From JAWMQL01 sp033283165 (GTDB lineage Bacteria > Pseudomonadota > Gammaproteobacteria > Pseudomonadales > Halieaceae): DNA of 64,000 nucleotides. Shown here piece by piece: positions 15,966 to 23,736 of the stretch. The position numbers and the translations under genes are program-made. The notes under the pieces were generated by a model. It made no database searches and was not told the origin of the DNA. It saw nothing but the letters and a program-made list of their open reading frames with translations. The stretch spans positions 1 to 64,000 of the forward strand of contig JAWMQL010000009.1 in NCBI GenBank assembly GCA_033283165.1, written 5' to 3'. Each line of letters starts with the position of its first letter. Position 1 is the stretch's first letter.

Positions 15966-16712
15966 ATGTTGTTTAACCTCGAAGAGTTGAAAGGGATGAA
16001 GCTGCTGGCTCTCGACGGAGAGATCGGCAAATGCGTCGACTTCCTGTTTGACGATCGGCACTGGGCTGTCCGCTATATGGATGCAAGGGCGGGAAACTGG
16101 CTGACGGGGCGTCGGGTTCTGATCTCGCCCATTTCCTTACAGCCACCGAACTGGCCGTCCAGCCAGCTTCCAGTCAGGCTCAGCCGGGAGCAGATAAAGG
16201 ACAGCCCATCGTTGGCAGAAGACGAGCCGGTATCAAGGGAGTTTGAACGGGAGTTTTTCAAGTTTTATGGTTACGGCTATTACTGGATGGGAAGTGCCGC
16301 CTGGGGTGCGGGCGTTCTACCCAGCGAGTTGGAAAACTTGCCTGGAACGGATGAGCGTGACGAGGACAGGAGAGAAAACCATCTGCGGTCACTCAAGGAG
16401 GTTTCTGGATACCATCTCATGTTCAATGACGACAAGGTCGGACAATTGGACGGGGCCCTCGTCGACGCTGAGAGCTGGATGATCGAATACCTCGTTGTCG
16501 ATCGGGGGAGCCTGCTGTCCAGCGAACTCGTGGTCATCCCCCCTCAATGGCTGGGAGAGATTTCGTGGTCAGGTCATAGCGTTCCTTTATTGGTGGGAAA
16601 AAGTCTGTTGGAAACAGCACCGGAGTATGGCGACGGTGCGCCGGTCGCAGCCGATGAGGAAGAGCGGATCAGGCAGCACTTCGACGACGATAGGTCGATC
16701 CCGCGGGGATAA
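15966..16712 (+). CDS. PRC-barrel domain protein with two barrels
   Basis: 248 residues. Two PRC-barrel-like segments are visible: residues about 5-75 (LKGMKLLALDGEIGKCVDFLFDDRHWAVRYMDARAGNWL, then VLISPISL) and about 145-215 (VSGYHLMFNDDKVGQLDGALVD, then IEYLVVDRGS and LVVIPPQWLGEISW). Between them is an aromatic-rich linker (FFKFYGYGYYWMG). PRC-barrels bind RNA, membranes or partner proteins; in stand-alone bacterial tandem forms the role is unknown, often linked to stress. A strong GGGAGAAG lies just before ATG 15966. It has no obvious operon partner. Confidence 0.75.
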   Translation: MLFNLEELKGMKLLALDGEIGKCVDFLFDDRHWAVRYMDARAGNWLTGRRVLISPISLQPPNWPSSQLPVRLSREQIKDSPSLAEDEPVSREFEREFFKFYGYGYYWMGSAAWGAGVLPSELENLPGTDERDEDRRENHLRSLKEVSGYHLMFNDDKVGQLDGALVDAESWMIEYLVVDRGSLLSSELVVIPPQWLGEISWSGHSVPLLVGKSLLETAPEYGDGAPVAADEEERIRQHFDDDRSIPRG

Positions 16713-16832
16713 GTAACCAGCCGCTCGGGGGCTGAATCCGGGGTGACACTGACGAGCGGAGACGCCGCCGATGCAGATGATGCAGATATAGCCACCCGAA
16801 AAACTCTACGGGCCCGATGTGGGATTGGTACT

Positions 16833-17141
16833 TTATGGTGGCTTTCGCGTCACATGGGGCTTTCTGGCCTGCCAGGTGGCCAGTGCAAAAGAAGGCAGTA
16901 GTGTGACGACCAGCAGGAAAAACAGTGCAACTGTTTGCTCAAGCAGGTCCCCTCGCCCCAGGCTGGTCAGCAGGTAGAGCGCTCCATTGAAGAGTGCGAA
17001 GAACGCGGTCAAAAAGATCACCGCGAAAATAAGGTAGGCCGCCAGAAATTTCTGGCTGGAATGGTGGATTCGCCACACGTAGGGAACTGCTGCGATCATG
17101 ACGAGCAGCATTACCGTTGTCATAGCGCCAAGGTTGTCCAC
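16833..17141 (-). CDS. Small hypothetical membrane protein (3 TM)
   Basis: 102 residues with three hydrophobic segments: about 7-21 (MTTVMLLVMIAAVPYVW), 33-58 (AAYLIFAVIFLTAFFALFNGALYLL) and 68-90 (LEQTVALFFLLVVTLLPSFALA), and a basic C-terminal tail. No family was recognised. GTG 17141 is preceded by GAGGTGAG. The TGA of a 15-codon Met/Lys open frame (17145-17192) lies within that ribosome site, so initiation could depend on translation of the small frame. Confidence 0.55.
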   Translation of the reverse strand: MDNLGAMTTVMLLVMIAAVPYVWRIHHSSQKFLAAYLIFAVIFLTAFFALFNGALYLLTSLGRGDLLEQTVALFFLLVVTLLPSFALATWQARKPHVTRKPP

Positions 17142-17144
17142 AAC

Positions 17145-17192
17145 TCACCTCATTGAAACCATTCGCTTCGTCATCTTCATCTTCATCTTCAT
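17145..17192 (-). other. Possible 15-codon leader peptide rich in Met and Lys
   Basis: The minus strand reads MKMKMKMTKRMVSMR-stop, built partly from a hexanucleotide repeat (TCATCT units at 17171-17193 on the plus strand). Its stop lies 4 bases before the GTG of the membrane protein and inside its ribosome-binding site. It may act as a coupling leader, or be a chance product of the repeat. Confidence 0.3.
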
Positions 17193-17284
17193 CGTTGTCG
17201 GCCAACTGTTTGGCTGCGCCAGAGAGGCGAAATGAAGCCGCCCGCGGCCGCGTGACCCACACCGTATTGCGGGCACTATTGCAT

Positions 17285-18526
17285 TCATGGCCATAAGTAG
17301 AGTAGCAGACCACCGGCGATCAGGGCGGATAGGCCCGTATAGAGCATGACGCGACGCAGTTGCCTGGAGCCGAGCACACAGGCCACGGCCGTCTTGAAGG
17401 TGAGGTTTGCCAAGGTAGCCAGGAAAATTGCCCGCCACGAAGCATCTGCCTCAAAACCGCTTTTTGCGAAATGTCGGCCGACGGAGAGCGTCAGGGCATC
17501 CACGTCCGTCAGGCCGGATATCAATGCCACCAGGTATATGGCCTGGTCACCGAGTAGCTGTTTGGTGATCGCAACGGCAAACAGCACAATGACGAATACC
17601 GCCGCCACGCCGAATGCCATTCCAAACTGGGCGGGGTTTTCCTGTTCGGGCATCGCCATCGATGTTTTTCCGATACGCCAGTGCACCAGCGATGCTATAA
17701 CCAGAAGAATCGCGGTGTACAGCGCCATTGGAGCCATCGCGTGTCGCACGAGCGTCGGCGCCACGATCGAGAGTTCAAGTAGCACACGGCCGTAGACCAC
17801 GGCCGATGCTACCAGGATCACCAGCGCCGCGCCCGGGCCGATCGACGCCTGGCGCTTGCTCATGCTGGCGTAACTGATAGTGGTGGCCGTGCTGGAGATC
17901 ATGCCGCCTATGATACCGGCGAGCCACAGGCCCGCGGACTTACTGTACAGTCGAAACAGCAGGTAACCGGCCAGATTGAGGCCTACTATAAGCACCACGA
18001 ACAGCCAGCTTTGGAAAGGGTTGAAGACGTCGTACGGGCCAAACGTGCGGTTGGGAAGGACCGGCAGGACCACGAGAGTGATCAGTGTGAAACGCGCGAT
18101 GATATCGAAATCCTGAGCGCCTATTTGTTCCACGATATGGTGTAGGGGATCGCGCCAGTGCAGCAGCAGCATCGTAGCGGCGGACACCAGGACGGCCTCC
18201 AACCAGAGGCCCGAGCCCGCCATGGCCCCCACCATGAAGGCGACCAGCGCTGCCACCGTTGTGGTAGCGCCTTTAAAGCGCGCTTTTTTCGTGGGATGAG
18301 ACAGCGCCATCAACAGCATCGCGGCGGCAATGATACCCGCCACGAGGACCAGCCCGCCGTGGCGGTCCGCCAGGAGCGCTGCCGTGACCCCTGCGCCGCT
18401 GAGCAGTGCGAAGGTCCGCAGACCGACGGGCCCACTGTCTGACCACTCACGCTCCAGGCCGATAAGCAGACCGAGACCCAGCGCCAATGTGATGCCGACA
18501 ACTTCAGGGTCCAGGTATTCAGTCAT
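17285..18526 (-). CDS. MgtC/DUF4010-family integral membrane protein
   Basis: 413 residues, about 11-12 membrane helices. The N-terminus EVVGITLALGLGLLIGLERE is the MgtC/SapB-type motif with conserved Gly and Arg/Glu, followed by GLRTFALLSGAGVTAALLAD. The C-terminal half (AGIIGGMISSTATTISYASMSK, then ALISGLTDVDALTLSVGR) matches DUF4010, whose members are thought to transport or sense small ligands but have no proven substrate. It sits alone in front of a 412-bp gap shared with the divergent dodecin gene. Confidence 0.8.
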   Translation of the reverse strand: MTEYLDPEVVGITLALGLGLLIGLEREWSDSGPVGLRTFALLSGAGVTAALLADRHGGLVLVAGIIAAAMLLMALSHPTKKARFKGATTTVAALVAFMVGAMAGSGLWLEAVLVSAATMLLLHWRDPLHHIVEQIGAQDFDIIARFTLITLVVLPVLPNRTFGPYDVFNPFQSWLFVVLIVGLNLAGYLLFRLYSKSAGLWLAGIIGGMISSTATTISYASMSKRQASIGPGAALVILVASAVVYGRVLLELSIVAPTLVRHAMAPMALYTAILLVIASLVHWRIGKTSMAMPEQENPAQFGMAFGVAAVFVIVLFAVAITKQLLGDQAIYLVALISGLTDVDALTLSVGRHFAKSGFEADASWRAIFLATLANLTFKTAVACVLGSRQLRRVMLYTGLSALIAGGLLLYLWP

Positions 18527-18938
18527 TTGATTGCCGTTTTATGTGCCGGGTAATGTTCTGCTGAGCATCTGCCAATCCCACATGCTGCATTAATCGTGCC
18601 CGGAAACCGCTGCGAGCCTTTCCTTCTGCCAGTCCGCGGCGCGTGAAGGGTTACACCTGATCACGGCTCGTCAAGCGTTCACAACGGTCTGTAAATATTA
18701 CAAAAACAGGAAGACCGGTGGTTGCCGTTTGGTTCCCGGCGCGGCATGCCCGTGTCTGTGGTAGCAGTCCAGAGGGTGGCACGGTTAATGCGTGTACCTG
18801 TTTGAATAGAAAATCATGCGAAAGGTTGTATCGAAGTGGACCTGCATCAACATTAGCGCTGGGCGCCGCAGACCGGAGGCCTGGCAGTTGGTCTAAACTT
18901 ATAGTGATTTACCAGTTAGATTCAGGGGTTACGAACTC
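18527..18938. other. Intergenic region between the DUF4010 gene and dodecin
   Basis: No gene is supported in these 412 bases. The only clear element is the near-palindrome at 18690-18702. Just before dodecin, AGGGG lies 11 bases from the ATG. Confidence 0.4.
18690..18702. promoter_or_regulatory. 13-bp palindrome TGTAA-ATA-TTACA
   Basis: TGTAAATATTACA, 237 bp upstream of dodecin and 164 bp upstream of the divergent DUF4010 gene. It matches 12 of 13 bases of the site at 15753-15765, including both half-sites. Confidence 0.3.
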
Positions 18939-19154
18939 ATGTCAGATCATCATACTTACAAGCAAATAGAAGTCGTCGGCTCGTCGAGAGACAGTATCGA
19001 GGATGCGATCAGTAATGCGATCAGGCAGACCGCAAAATCCGTGGACCATGTTGAATGGTTCGAGGTCGTCGAGACCCGTGGCCATGTCGTCGACGGAGAT
19101 GTTGCGCACTTTCAGGTGGTACTGAAAATAGGGTTCAGGATAGAGGGCAGTTGA
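18939..19154 (+). CDS. Dodecin (flavin-binding dodecamer)
   Basis: 71 residues, the typical size. The sequence TYKQIEVVGSSRDSIEDAIS, then NAIRQTAKSVDHVEWFEVVE, then TRGHVVDGDVAHFQVVLKIGF, fits dodecin throughout, including the Trp (in VEWFEV) that stacks on the flavin isoalloxazine ring and the Gln in AHFQV. Dodecins store or sequester FMN/riboflavin and dampen flavin phototoxicity, which suits a genome rich in flavoenzymes. Monocistronic. Confidence 0.92.
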   Translation: MSDHHTYKQIEVVGSSRDSIEDAISNAIRQTAKSVDHVEWFEVVETRGHVVDGDVAHFQVVLKIGFRIEGS

Positions 19155-19169
19155 TCCCGGTCGCAGTGG

Positions 19170-19412
19170 TCAGGATTGAGCTGCAGTCATCGTCCTCCAG
19201 TTGCATGGCTTGCTTGCCGGCCTCGTCCGACGCCCTTTTATGTCGCCCAGCTTCCGATCGTAATTCTCAGCCCAGAGCACCGAATCGTTGGCCACGTCCG
19301 TCAATTGAGCGCTGATTCGCAACCCGGGTACGCGCGTCATCCAACTGATCAATTTGTCGGATAGCCCGTCGCAAAAGTACGCCTGGCTATGCTCGGGCCC
19401 TATGTCGAACAA
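19170..19412 (-). pseudogene. Fragment of a cyclase-associated TolB-like (FlgO/adenylate cyclase) protein with internal deletion
   Basis: The translated fragment has DIGPEHSQAYFCDGLSDKLI, then SWMTRVPGLRISAQLTDVAN, then DSVLWAENYDRKLGDI. In intact TolB-like parts of bacterial adenylate-cyclase-type or protein-kinase-type receptors, the 'FADGLTEELISALAKIPGLRV' block is followed by about 45 residues before 'RISAQLIDVADGYHLWSERYDRELDDIF'. Here the two blocks are joined directly at the shared LRISA, an in-frame deletion. There is no upstream cyclase/kinase domain and no downstream TPR, so it is a relic. Nothing is recognised in 19413-19483. Confidence 0.6.
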
Positions 19413-19483
19413 TCAGGAGAGCACCAGGGCCAGTGGGAAGCCCGAAGTCAGTAACGCCAGTACCGGAGGGGCTGTGGTGGTCC

Positions 19484-22400
19484 TCAGGCCACTTCCTGGA
19501 TCCTGACGATCGGGTGCGGGTTGTGAAAGCGGTCCAGCAGCTCGGCGCGCTGCTCGCGGTAAACCGCCACTGACTTGCTCTTCACCGGCCCGTAGCCGCG
19601 TACCTGGTCCGGCAGGCTGGCGCCTTCGATTGCGACCGGCAGGTTGTCGCGTGACAGCCCCGCCAGCAGTTCCTCCACGAGGGCCCGATAGTCGGCGATC
19701 AGGTCCCGCTCCTCCCGGCGTTCCGGCAGCCGCCCGAAGGGATCGAGGGCGGTGCCGCGCAGGAATTTCCCTTTCGCCAGCAGCCGGAACAGCGGCATCA
19801 TCCACGGGCCGAAGGTGCTCTTGCGCGGCCGGCCCTGCTCGTCGAGCCCGCGATTGAAGATCGGCGGGGCGAGATGAAAACGCAGGGTGTAGTTGCCGGC
19901 GAAGGTTTTGGCCAGGTTGTCGCGAAACGCCGGCGCACTGTACAGGCGGGCCACTTCGTACTCGTCCTTGTAGGCCATGAGCTTGTACAGGTAGGTGGCG
20001 ACAGCGCGGCTCAGGGCATGCTCCGTGTCCCCGAGCGCTTCTTCGGCCGCTTGCACCTTTGCGACGAGGTCGCGGTACTGCTCCGCGTAGGCGCGATCCT
20101 GGTAGGCCTCCAGCAGGCCCATGCGGTGGGCGATGAGTTCCCCGAGGGTCTGCTGCTGCGGTTCCACCTGCCGCATCCCCGCGGCCTGCAACACGCGGTC
20201 GCTATCGTGGGCGGCGAGACGGCCCCAGGCGAAGGCCCGCTGGTTTTCCTCGACATTCACGCCGTTGATCTCGATGGCGCGCCGCAGCGCCGCTTCCGAC
20301 ACAGGCACCAGGCCCTGCTGCCAGGCGTGGCCCAGCAGGAACACGTTGGCATACACCGTGTGACCCATCAGGCGCTCCATCAGCTCATTGGCCTCGATGA
20401 CCGTGAGGTTGCCTGCACCCACCGCCGCGGCAATGGCGTTCAGGCGACGCTCCATGCGGATATCCGCGTTGCGGTTCTGGACGAACTGGCCGCTCGGCAC
20501 CTCACTGTGATTGACCAGCACCCGGGTGCGATCCTTCGCCAGCACCCGCACCGTCCGGGGATCGGTGCCGACCACCACGTCGCAGGCCACCACCGCATCG
20601 GCCCTTCCATCGGCGATGCGCACCTGGTTGAGCGCCGCGGGGCTGTGCCCGATGCGAATGTGACTGATCACGGCGCCGCCCTTCTGCGCGAAGCCGGTGA
20701 AGTCCAGCACACTGGCGCCCTTGCCCTCCAGGTGGGCGGCCATGGTGATCAGCGCCCCGACGGTTACCACGCCGGTACCGCCCACCCCGACCACCAGCAG
20801 GTCGAACACATGGTCCAGGCTGGGCAGTCCCGGTTTGGGCAATTCGTTTCGCAACTGCTCGACATCGAGCGTTACCGTGCTGGCTTCGGGCTTGCGCAAC
20901 TCGCCGCCCTCGACGGTCACGAAGCTGGGGCAGAAGCCTTTCACGCAGGAGTAATCCTTGTTACAGGAGGACTGGTCGATCTTGCGCTTGCGGCCCAGCG
21001 CTGTGTCTACCGGGTAGATGGCCAGGCAGTTGGACTGTGCGGAACAGTCACCGCAGCCCTCGCAGACTGATTCGTTGATGAATACCCGTTTGGCCGGGTC
21101 GGGGTAGGTCCCGCGCTTCCGGCGGCGGCGTTTTTCCGCGGCACAGGCCTGGTCGTAGATCAGTACGCTCACCCCGGGCACCTCGCGCAGTTCCCGTTGC
21201 AGTGCGTCCAGCTCGTCCCGGTGGTGGACGCTGGCGCCGGCGGGGAATACCGTCTGGCCGCGGTACTTCTCCGGCTTGTCGCTGACGATGGCGATGCGTT
21301 GCACGCCCTCGGCGCGCACCTGGCTGGCAATGGCGGGCACGCTGATCACACCGTCCACCGGCTGGCCGCCGGTCATGGCCACCGCGTCATTGAACAGGAT
21401 CTTGTAGGTGATGTTGGTGCCGGCGGCCACCGCCTGGCGGATCGCCATGTAGCCGGAATGGAAATAGGTTCCTTCTCCCAGGTTCTGGAACACGTGGGGA
21501 TTGCCGCAAAAGCGCGACTTGCCGACCCAGTTGACCCCCTCGCCGCCCATCTGGATCAGCGACTCGGTGTTGCGGTTCATCCACGAGGCCATGAAGTGGC
21601 AGCCGATGCCGGCCAGGGCCCTGCTACCCTCGGGGACCTTGGTCGAGGCGTTGTGGGGGCAGCCGGCGCAGAAGTAGGGCGTGCGCTTCACGTCCGTCGG
21701 CACGCTGACCTCGGTGCGCGTGCTCGCCAGTTCGGCGAGTTCCGCCTCGAAGGTAATCTCCGGAAATTCGTGGGTGATCCGCGCGGCCACGATGGGAGCC
21801 AGGAGGGTGGGGCTCAGTTCACCGGTCCAGGGAATCAGGGGGTTCCCTTCCTCGTCATACTTGCCCACCATGCGGCTGGGCTTGTCGGCCTGGTAGTCGT
21901 AGAGGTCTTCCTTCAGTTCACTCTCGATAATGCCGCGCTTCTCCTCCACCACCAGCACTTCCTCCTTGCCGCGCAGGAAGGCGCGCGCCCCCTCGGTCTC
22001 CAGCGGCCAGACCATGCCGACCTTGTAGATATCGATGCCGATCTCGCGGGCCCGCGCCTCGTCGATACCCAGCAGGCGCAGGGCTTCCATCAGGTCCAGG
22101 TGGCCCTTGCCGGTGGTGATGATGCCGAAGCGGGCGTGGGGGATGTCGTAGATGCGCCGGTCGATGGGGTTGGCGCGGGCAAAGGCGCGGACGGCGTCCA
22201 GCTTTTCCACCATCCGGGCCTCGATCTGGGGACCGGGCAGGTCCGGCCAGCGGTAGTGCAGGCCGTACTCGGGGGGCTGGTAATCCTGCGGCGTCTCGAA
22301 GTCCGGCAGGGCGCCGAGATCCACCGAGGCGCCCGACTCCACCGTCTCTGAAATCGCCTTGAAGCCGACCCAGCAGCCGGAATAGCGCGACATCTGCAGG

Positions 22401-22978
22401 CCGTAAAGACCGAAGTGGATGTACTCGCTCACCGAGGCCGGGTTCAGCGTCGGCATGAAAAAGGTCATGAAGGCCACGTCCGACTGGTGCGACATGCTCG
22501 AGGACACGCAGCCGTGGTCGTCCCCTGCGATCACCAGCACGCCGCCGTGGGGTGAGCTGCCGTAGGCATTGCCGTGCTTCAGTGCATCGCCGGCTCGGTC
22601 CACCCCGGGTCCCTTGCCGTACCAGATCGAGAACACCCCGTCGACCTGCCGCTCCGGCGCCGTTTCCACCTGCTGGGTGCCCAGCACCGCCGTCGCCGCC
22701 AGGTCCTCGTTGATGGCCGGCAGGAACTCGACCTGGTTGTCGGCCAGGAACCTCCTGGCCCGCCACAGCTCCTGGTCGTAGCCGCCCAGCGGCGAGCCGC
22801 GGTAGCCGGAGATGAAACCGGCCGAGTTGATCTCCCGCTGCCGGTCCAGGGCCCGTTGTACCAGCGGCAGGCGTACCAGCGCCTGGGTGCCGGTCAGGAA
22901 AACCCGTCCCTGTTGCCGCTCATAGCGGTCGTTGAGTTGGTAGTGATCGAGGTCGGGAGCGTCGAGGGGGGCCGTCAC
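19484..22978 (-). CDS. Fused indolepyruvate ferredoxin oxidoreductase (alpha/beta/gamma in one chain)
   Basis: 1164 residues, the size of single-chain bacterial IOR. Order: N-terminal pyruvate-ferredoxin-oxidoreductase-type domain (FLTGTQALVRLPLVQRALD, SGYRGSPLGGYD), TPP-binding domain (YFCAGCPHNASTKVPEGS, MGGEGVNWVG, FNDAVAMTGGQPVDGV), a Cys-rich cluster region (CEGCGDCSAQSNC, then CNKDYSCVKGFCPSF), a gamma domain (GVGGTGVVTVGALITMAAH) and a C-terminal DUF6537-like region. It decarboxylates aryl- or branched 2-oxo acids to acyl-CoA with reduction of ferredoxin. GTG at 22978 has a weak ribosome site. The divergent Lrp-family gene is its likely regulator. Confidence 0.9.
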   Translation of the reverse strand: MTAPLDAPDLDHYQLNDRYERQQGRVFLTGTQALVRLPLVQRALDRQREINSAGFISGYRGSPLGGYDQELWRARRFLADNQVEFLPAINEDLAATAVLGTQQVETAPERQVDGVFSIWYGKGPGVDRAGDALKHGNAYGSSPHGGVLVIAGDDHGCVSSSMSHQSDVAFMTFFMPTLNPASVSEYIHFGLYGLQMSRYSGCWVGFKAISETVESGASVDLGALPDFETPQDYQPPEYGLHYRWPDLPGPQIEARMVEKLDAVRAFARANPIDRRIYDIPHARFGIITTGKGHLDLMEALRLLGIDEARAREIGIDIYKVGMVWPLETEGARAFLRGKEEVLVVEEKRGIIESELKEDLYDYQADKPSRMVGKYDEEGNPLIPWTGELSPTLLAPIVAARITHEFPEITFEAELAELASTRTEVSVPTDVKRTPYFCAGCPHNASTKVPEGSRALAGIGCHFMASWMNRNTESLIQMGGEGVNWVGKSRFCGNPHVFQNLGEGTYFHSGYMAIRQAVAAGTNITYKILFNDAVAMTGGQPVDGVISVPAIASQVRAEGVQRIAIVSDKPEKYRGQTVFPAGASVHHRDELDALQRELREVPGVSVLIYDQACAAEKRRRRKRGTYPDPAKRVFINESVCEGCGDCSAQSNCLAIYPVDTALGRKRKIDQSSCNKDYSCVKGFCPSFVTVEGGELRKPEASTVTLDVEQLRNELPKPGLPSLDHVFDLLVVGVGGTGVVTVGALITMAAHLEGKGASVLDFTGFAQKGGAVISHIRIGHSPAALNQVRIADGRADAVVACDVVVGTDPRTVRVLAKDRTRVLVNHSEVPSGQFVQNRNADIRMERRLNAIAAAVGAGNLTVIEANELMERLMGHTVYANVFLLGHAWQQGLVPVSEAALRRAIEINGVNVEENQRAFAWGRLAAHDSDRVLQAAGMRQVEPQQQTLGELIAHRMGLLEAYQDRAYAEQYRDLVAKVQAAEEALGDTEHALSRAVATYLYKLMAYKDEYEVARLYSAPAFRDNLAKTFAGNYTLRFHLAPPIFNRGLDEQGRPRKSTFGPWMMPLFRLLAKGKFLRGTALDPFGRLPERREERDLIADYRALVEELLAGLSRDNLPVAIEGASLPDQVRGYGPVKSKSVAVYREQRAELLDRFHNPHPIVRIQEVA

Positions 22979-22994
22979 GAGTTCACCATGTGCT

Positions 22995-23013
22995 GTTGAA
23001 TTATGTGTTCAAC
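22995..23013. promoter_or_regulatory. Inverted repeat GTTGAA-N7-TTCAAC upstream of the IOR gene
   Basis: Perfect 6-bp arms (22995-23000 and 23008-23013) begin 17 bp from the IOR start codon. On the minus strand a TTGACA lies at 23033-23028, but no good -10 is at standard spacing. It is a candidate Lrp-type operator. Confidence 0.4.
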
Positions 23014-23061
23014 TTTATGCGTTTTTATTGTCAATGTGCTTCCGGTTTTCCTTACTTATTG

Positions 23062-23101
23062 ACTTATATAGAAATATTCTTTACTTATATAGAGATAATT
23101 C
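23062..23101 (+). promoter_or_regulatory. Two direct repeats of ACTTATATAGA in the Lrp promoter
   Basis: ACTTATATAGAAATATTC (23062-23079) is repeated with small changes from 23083 (ACTTATATAGAGATAATTC), a period of 21 bp or two helical turns. The first copy overlaps a TTGACT (23059-23064) that could be a -35 box. The second ends 21 bp before the regulator's ATG. The AT-rich phased repeats fit binding by an octameric Lrp-type protein. Confidence 0.5.
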
Positions 23102-23122
23102 GATAGATAAATTCTTTTGCAT

Positions 23123-23599
23123 ATGGACCGAACGGACCTCCGCATACTCGACCGCCTGCAGCGCGATGGCCGGATCAGCAACCAGTTCCTTGCCGAGGAG
23201 GTGGGTATTTCGCCCGCCGCCTGCTGGCGCCGGGTCAAAGCGCTGGAAGAGACCGGCATCATTGACCGTTACGCGGCCCTGCTCGGCCGGCCGCAGTTGG
23301 GGCTGAACCTGTGCGCATTTGTGCATATCACCCTGGCCAGGCATATCCAGGAATCGACCACGTCCTTCGAGCAGGCGGTCCTGACCCGGCCGGAGGTGCT
23401 GGAGTGCTTTGCGACCACTGGCGACGCTGACTTTATCCTCCAGGTGGTCACTGCGGACATCGCGTCGTTCGACCGTTTCCTGGAAGAGTTTCTGTTCTCG
23501 CTGCCGCAGATCGGGCAGGTGCGCTCCAATATCGCCCTGCGCGCGCTGAAGCTGGACACCGCCCTGCCGCTGGAGTACGCGATGGGCCAGGTGGACTGA
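23123..23599 (+). CDS. Lrp/AsnC-family transcriptional regulator
   Basis: 158 residues. N-terminal winged helix (MDRTDLRILDRLQRDGRISN, then EEVGISPAACWRRVKALEETGII), followed by the RAM/effector domain (AFVHITLARHI, VLECFATTGDADFILQVVTADIASFDRFLEEFL). The GDADF motif is the usual turn where amino acids bind. ATG 23123 is chosen because MDRTD is the standard Lrp start. Transcribed away from the IOR gene; 144 bp of AT-rich DNA with repeats separates them. It probably senses an amino acid whose 2-oxo acid the IOR consumes. Confidence 0.88.
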   Translation: MDRTDLRILDRLQRDGRISNQFLAEEVGISPAACWRRVKALEETGIIDRYAALLGRPQLGLNLCAFVHITLARHIQESTTSFEQAVLTRPEVLECFATTGDADFILQVVTADIASFDRFLEEFLFSLPQIGQVRSNIALRALKLDTALPLEYAMGQVD

Positions 23600-23736
23600 G
23601 GCCGGCTGTCCGGTAACGCGACGGCGCGCGGCCAGGGGGCGAGCCGCTGTCTTGCAAATATTTTATAGCTGAACTAACGTAATTGGGTCGGTCCGGTCAT
23701 CGCCACCCGCCCAATAAAATTGAAGGAGAGGATCCC

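Noticed and set aside
18718..18969. An 83-codon rightward frame before dodecin
   Set aside because: No family resemblance or ribosome site, and its end overlaps the dodecin start in another frame.
19874..22351. Two open frames of 398 and 384 codons antisense to the IOR gene
   Set aside because: Shadows of the fused IOR gene; no recognisable fold or ribosome site.
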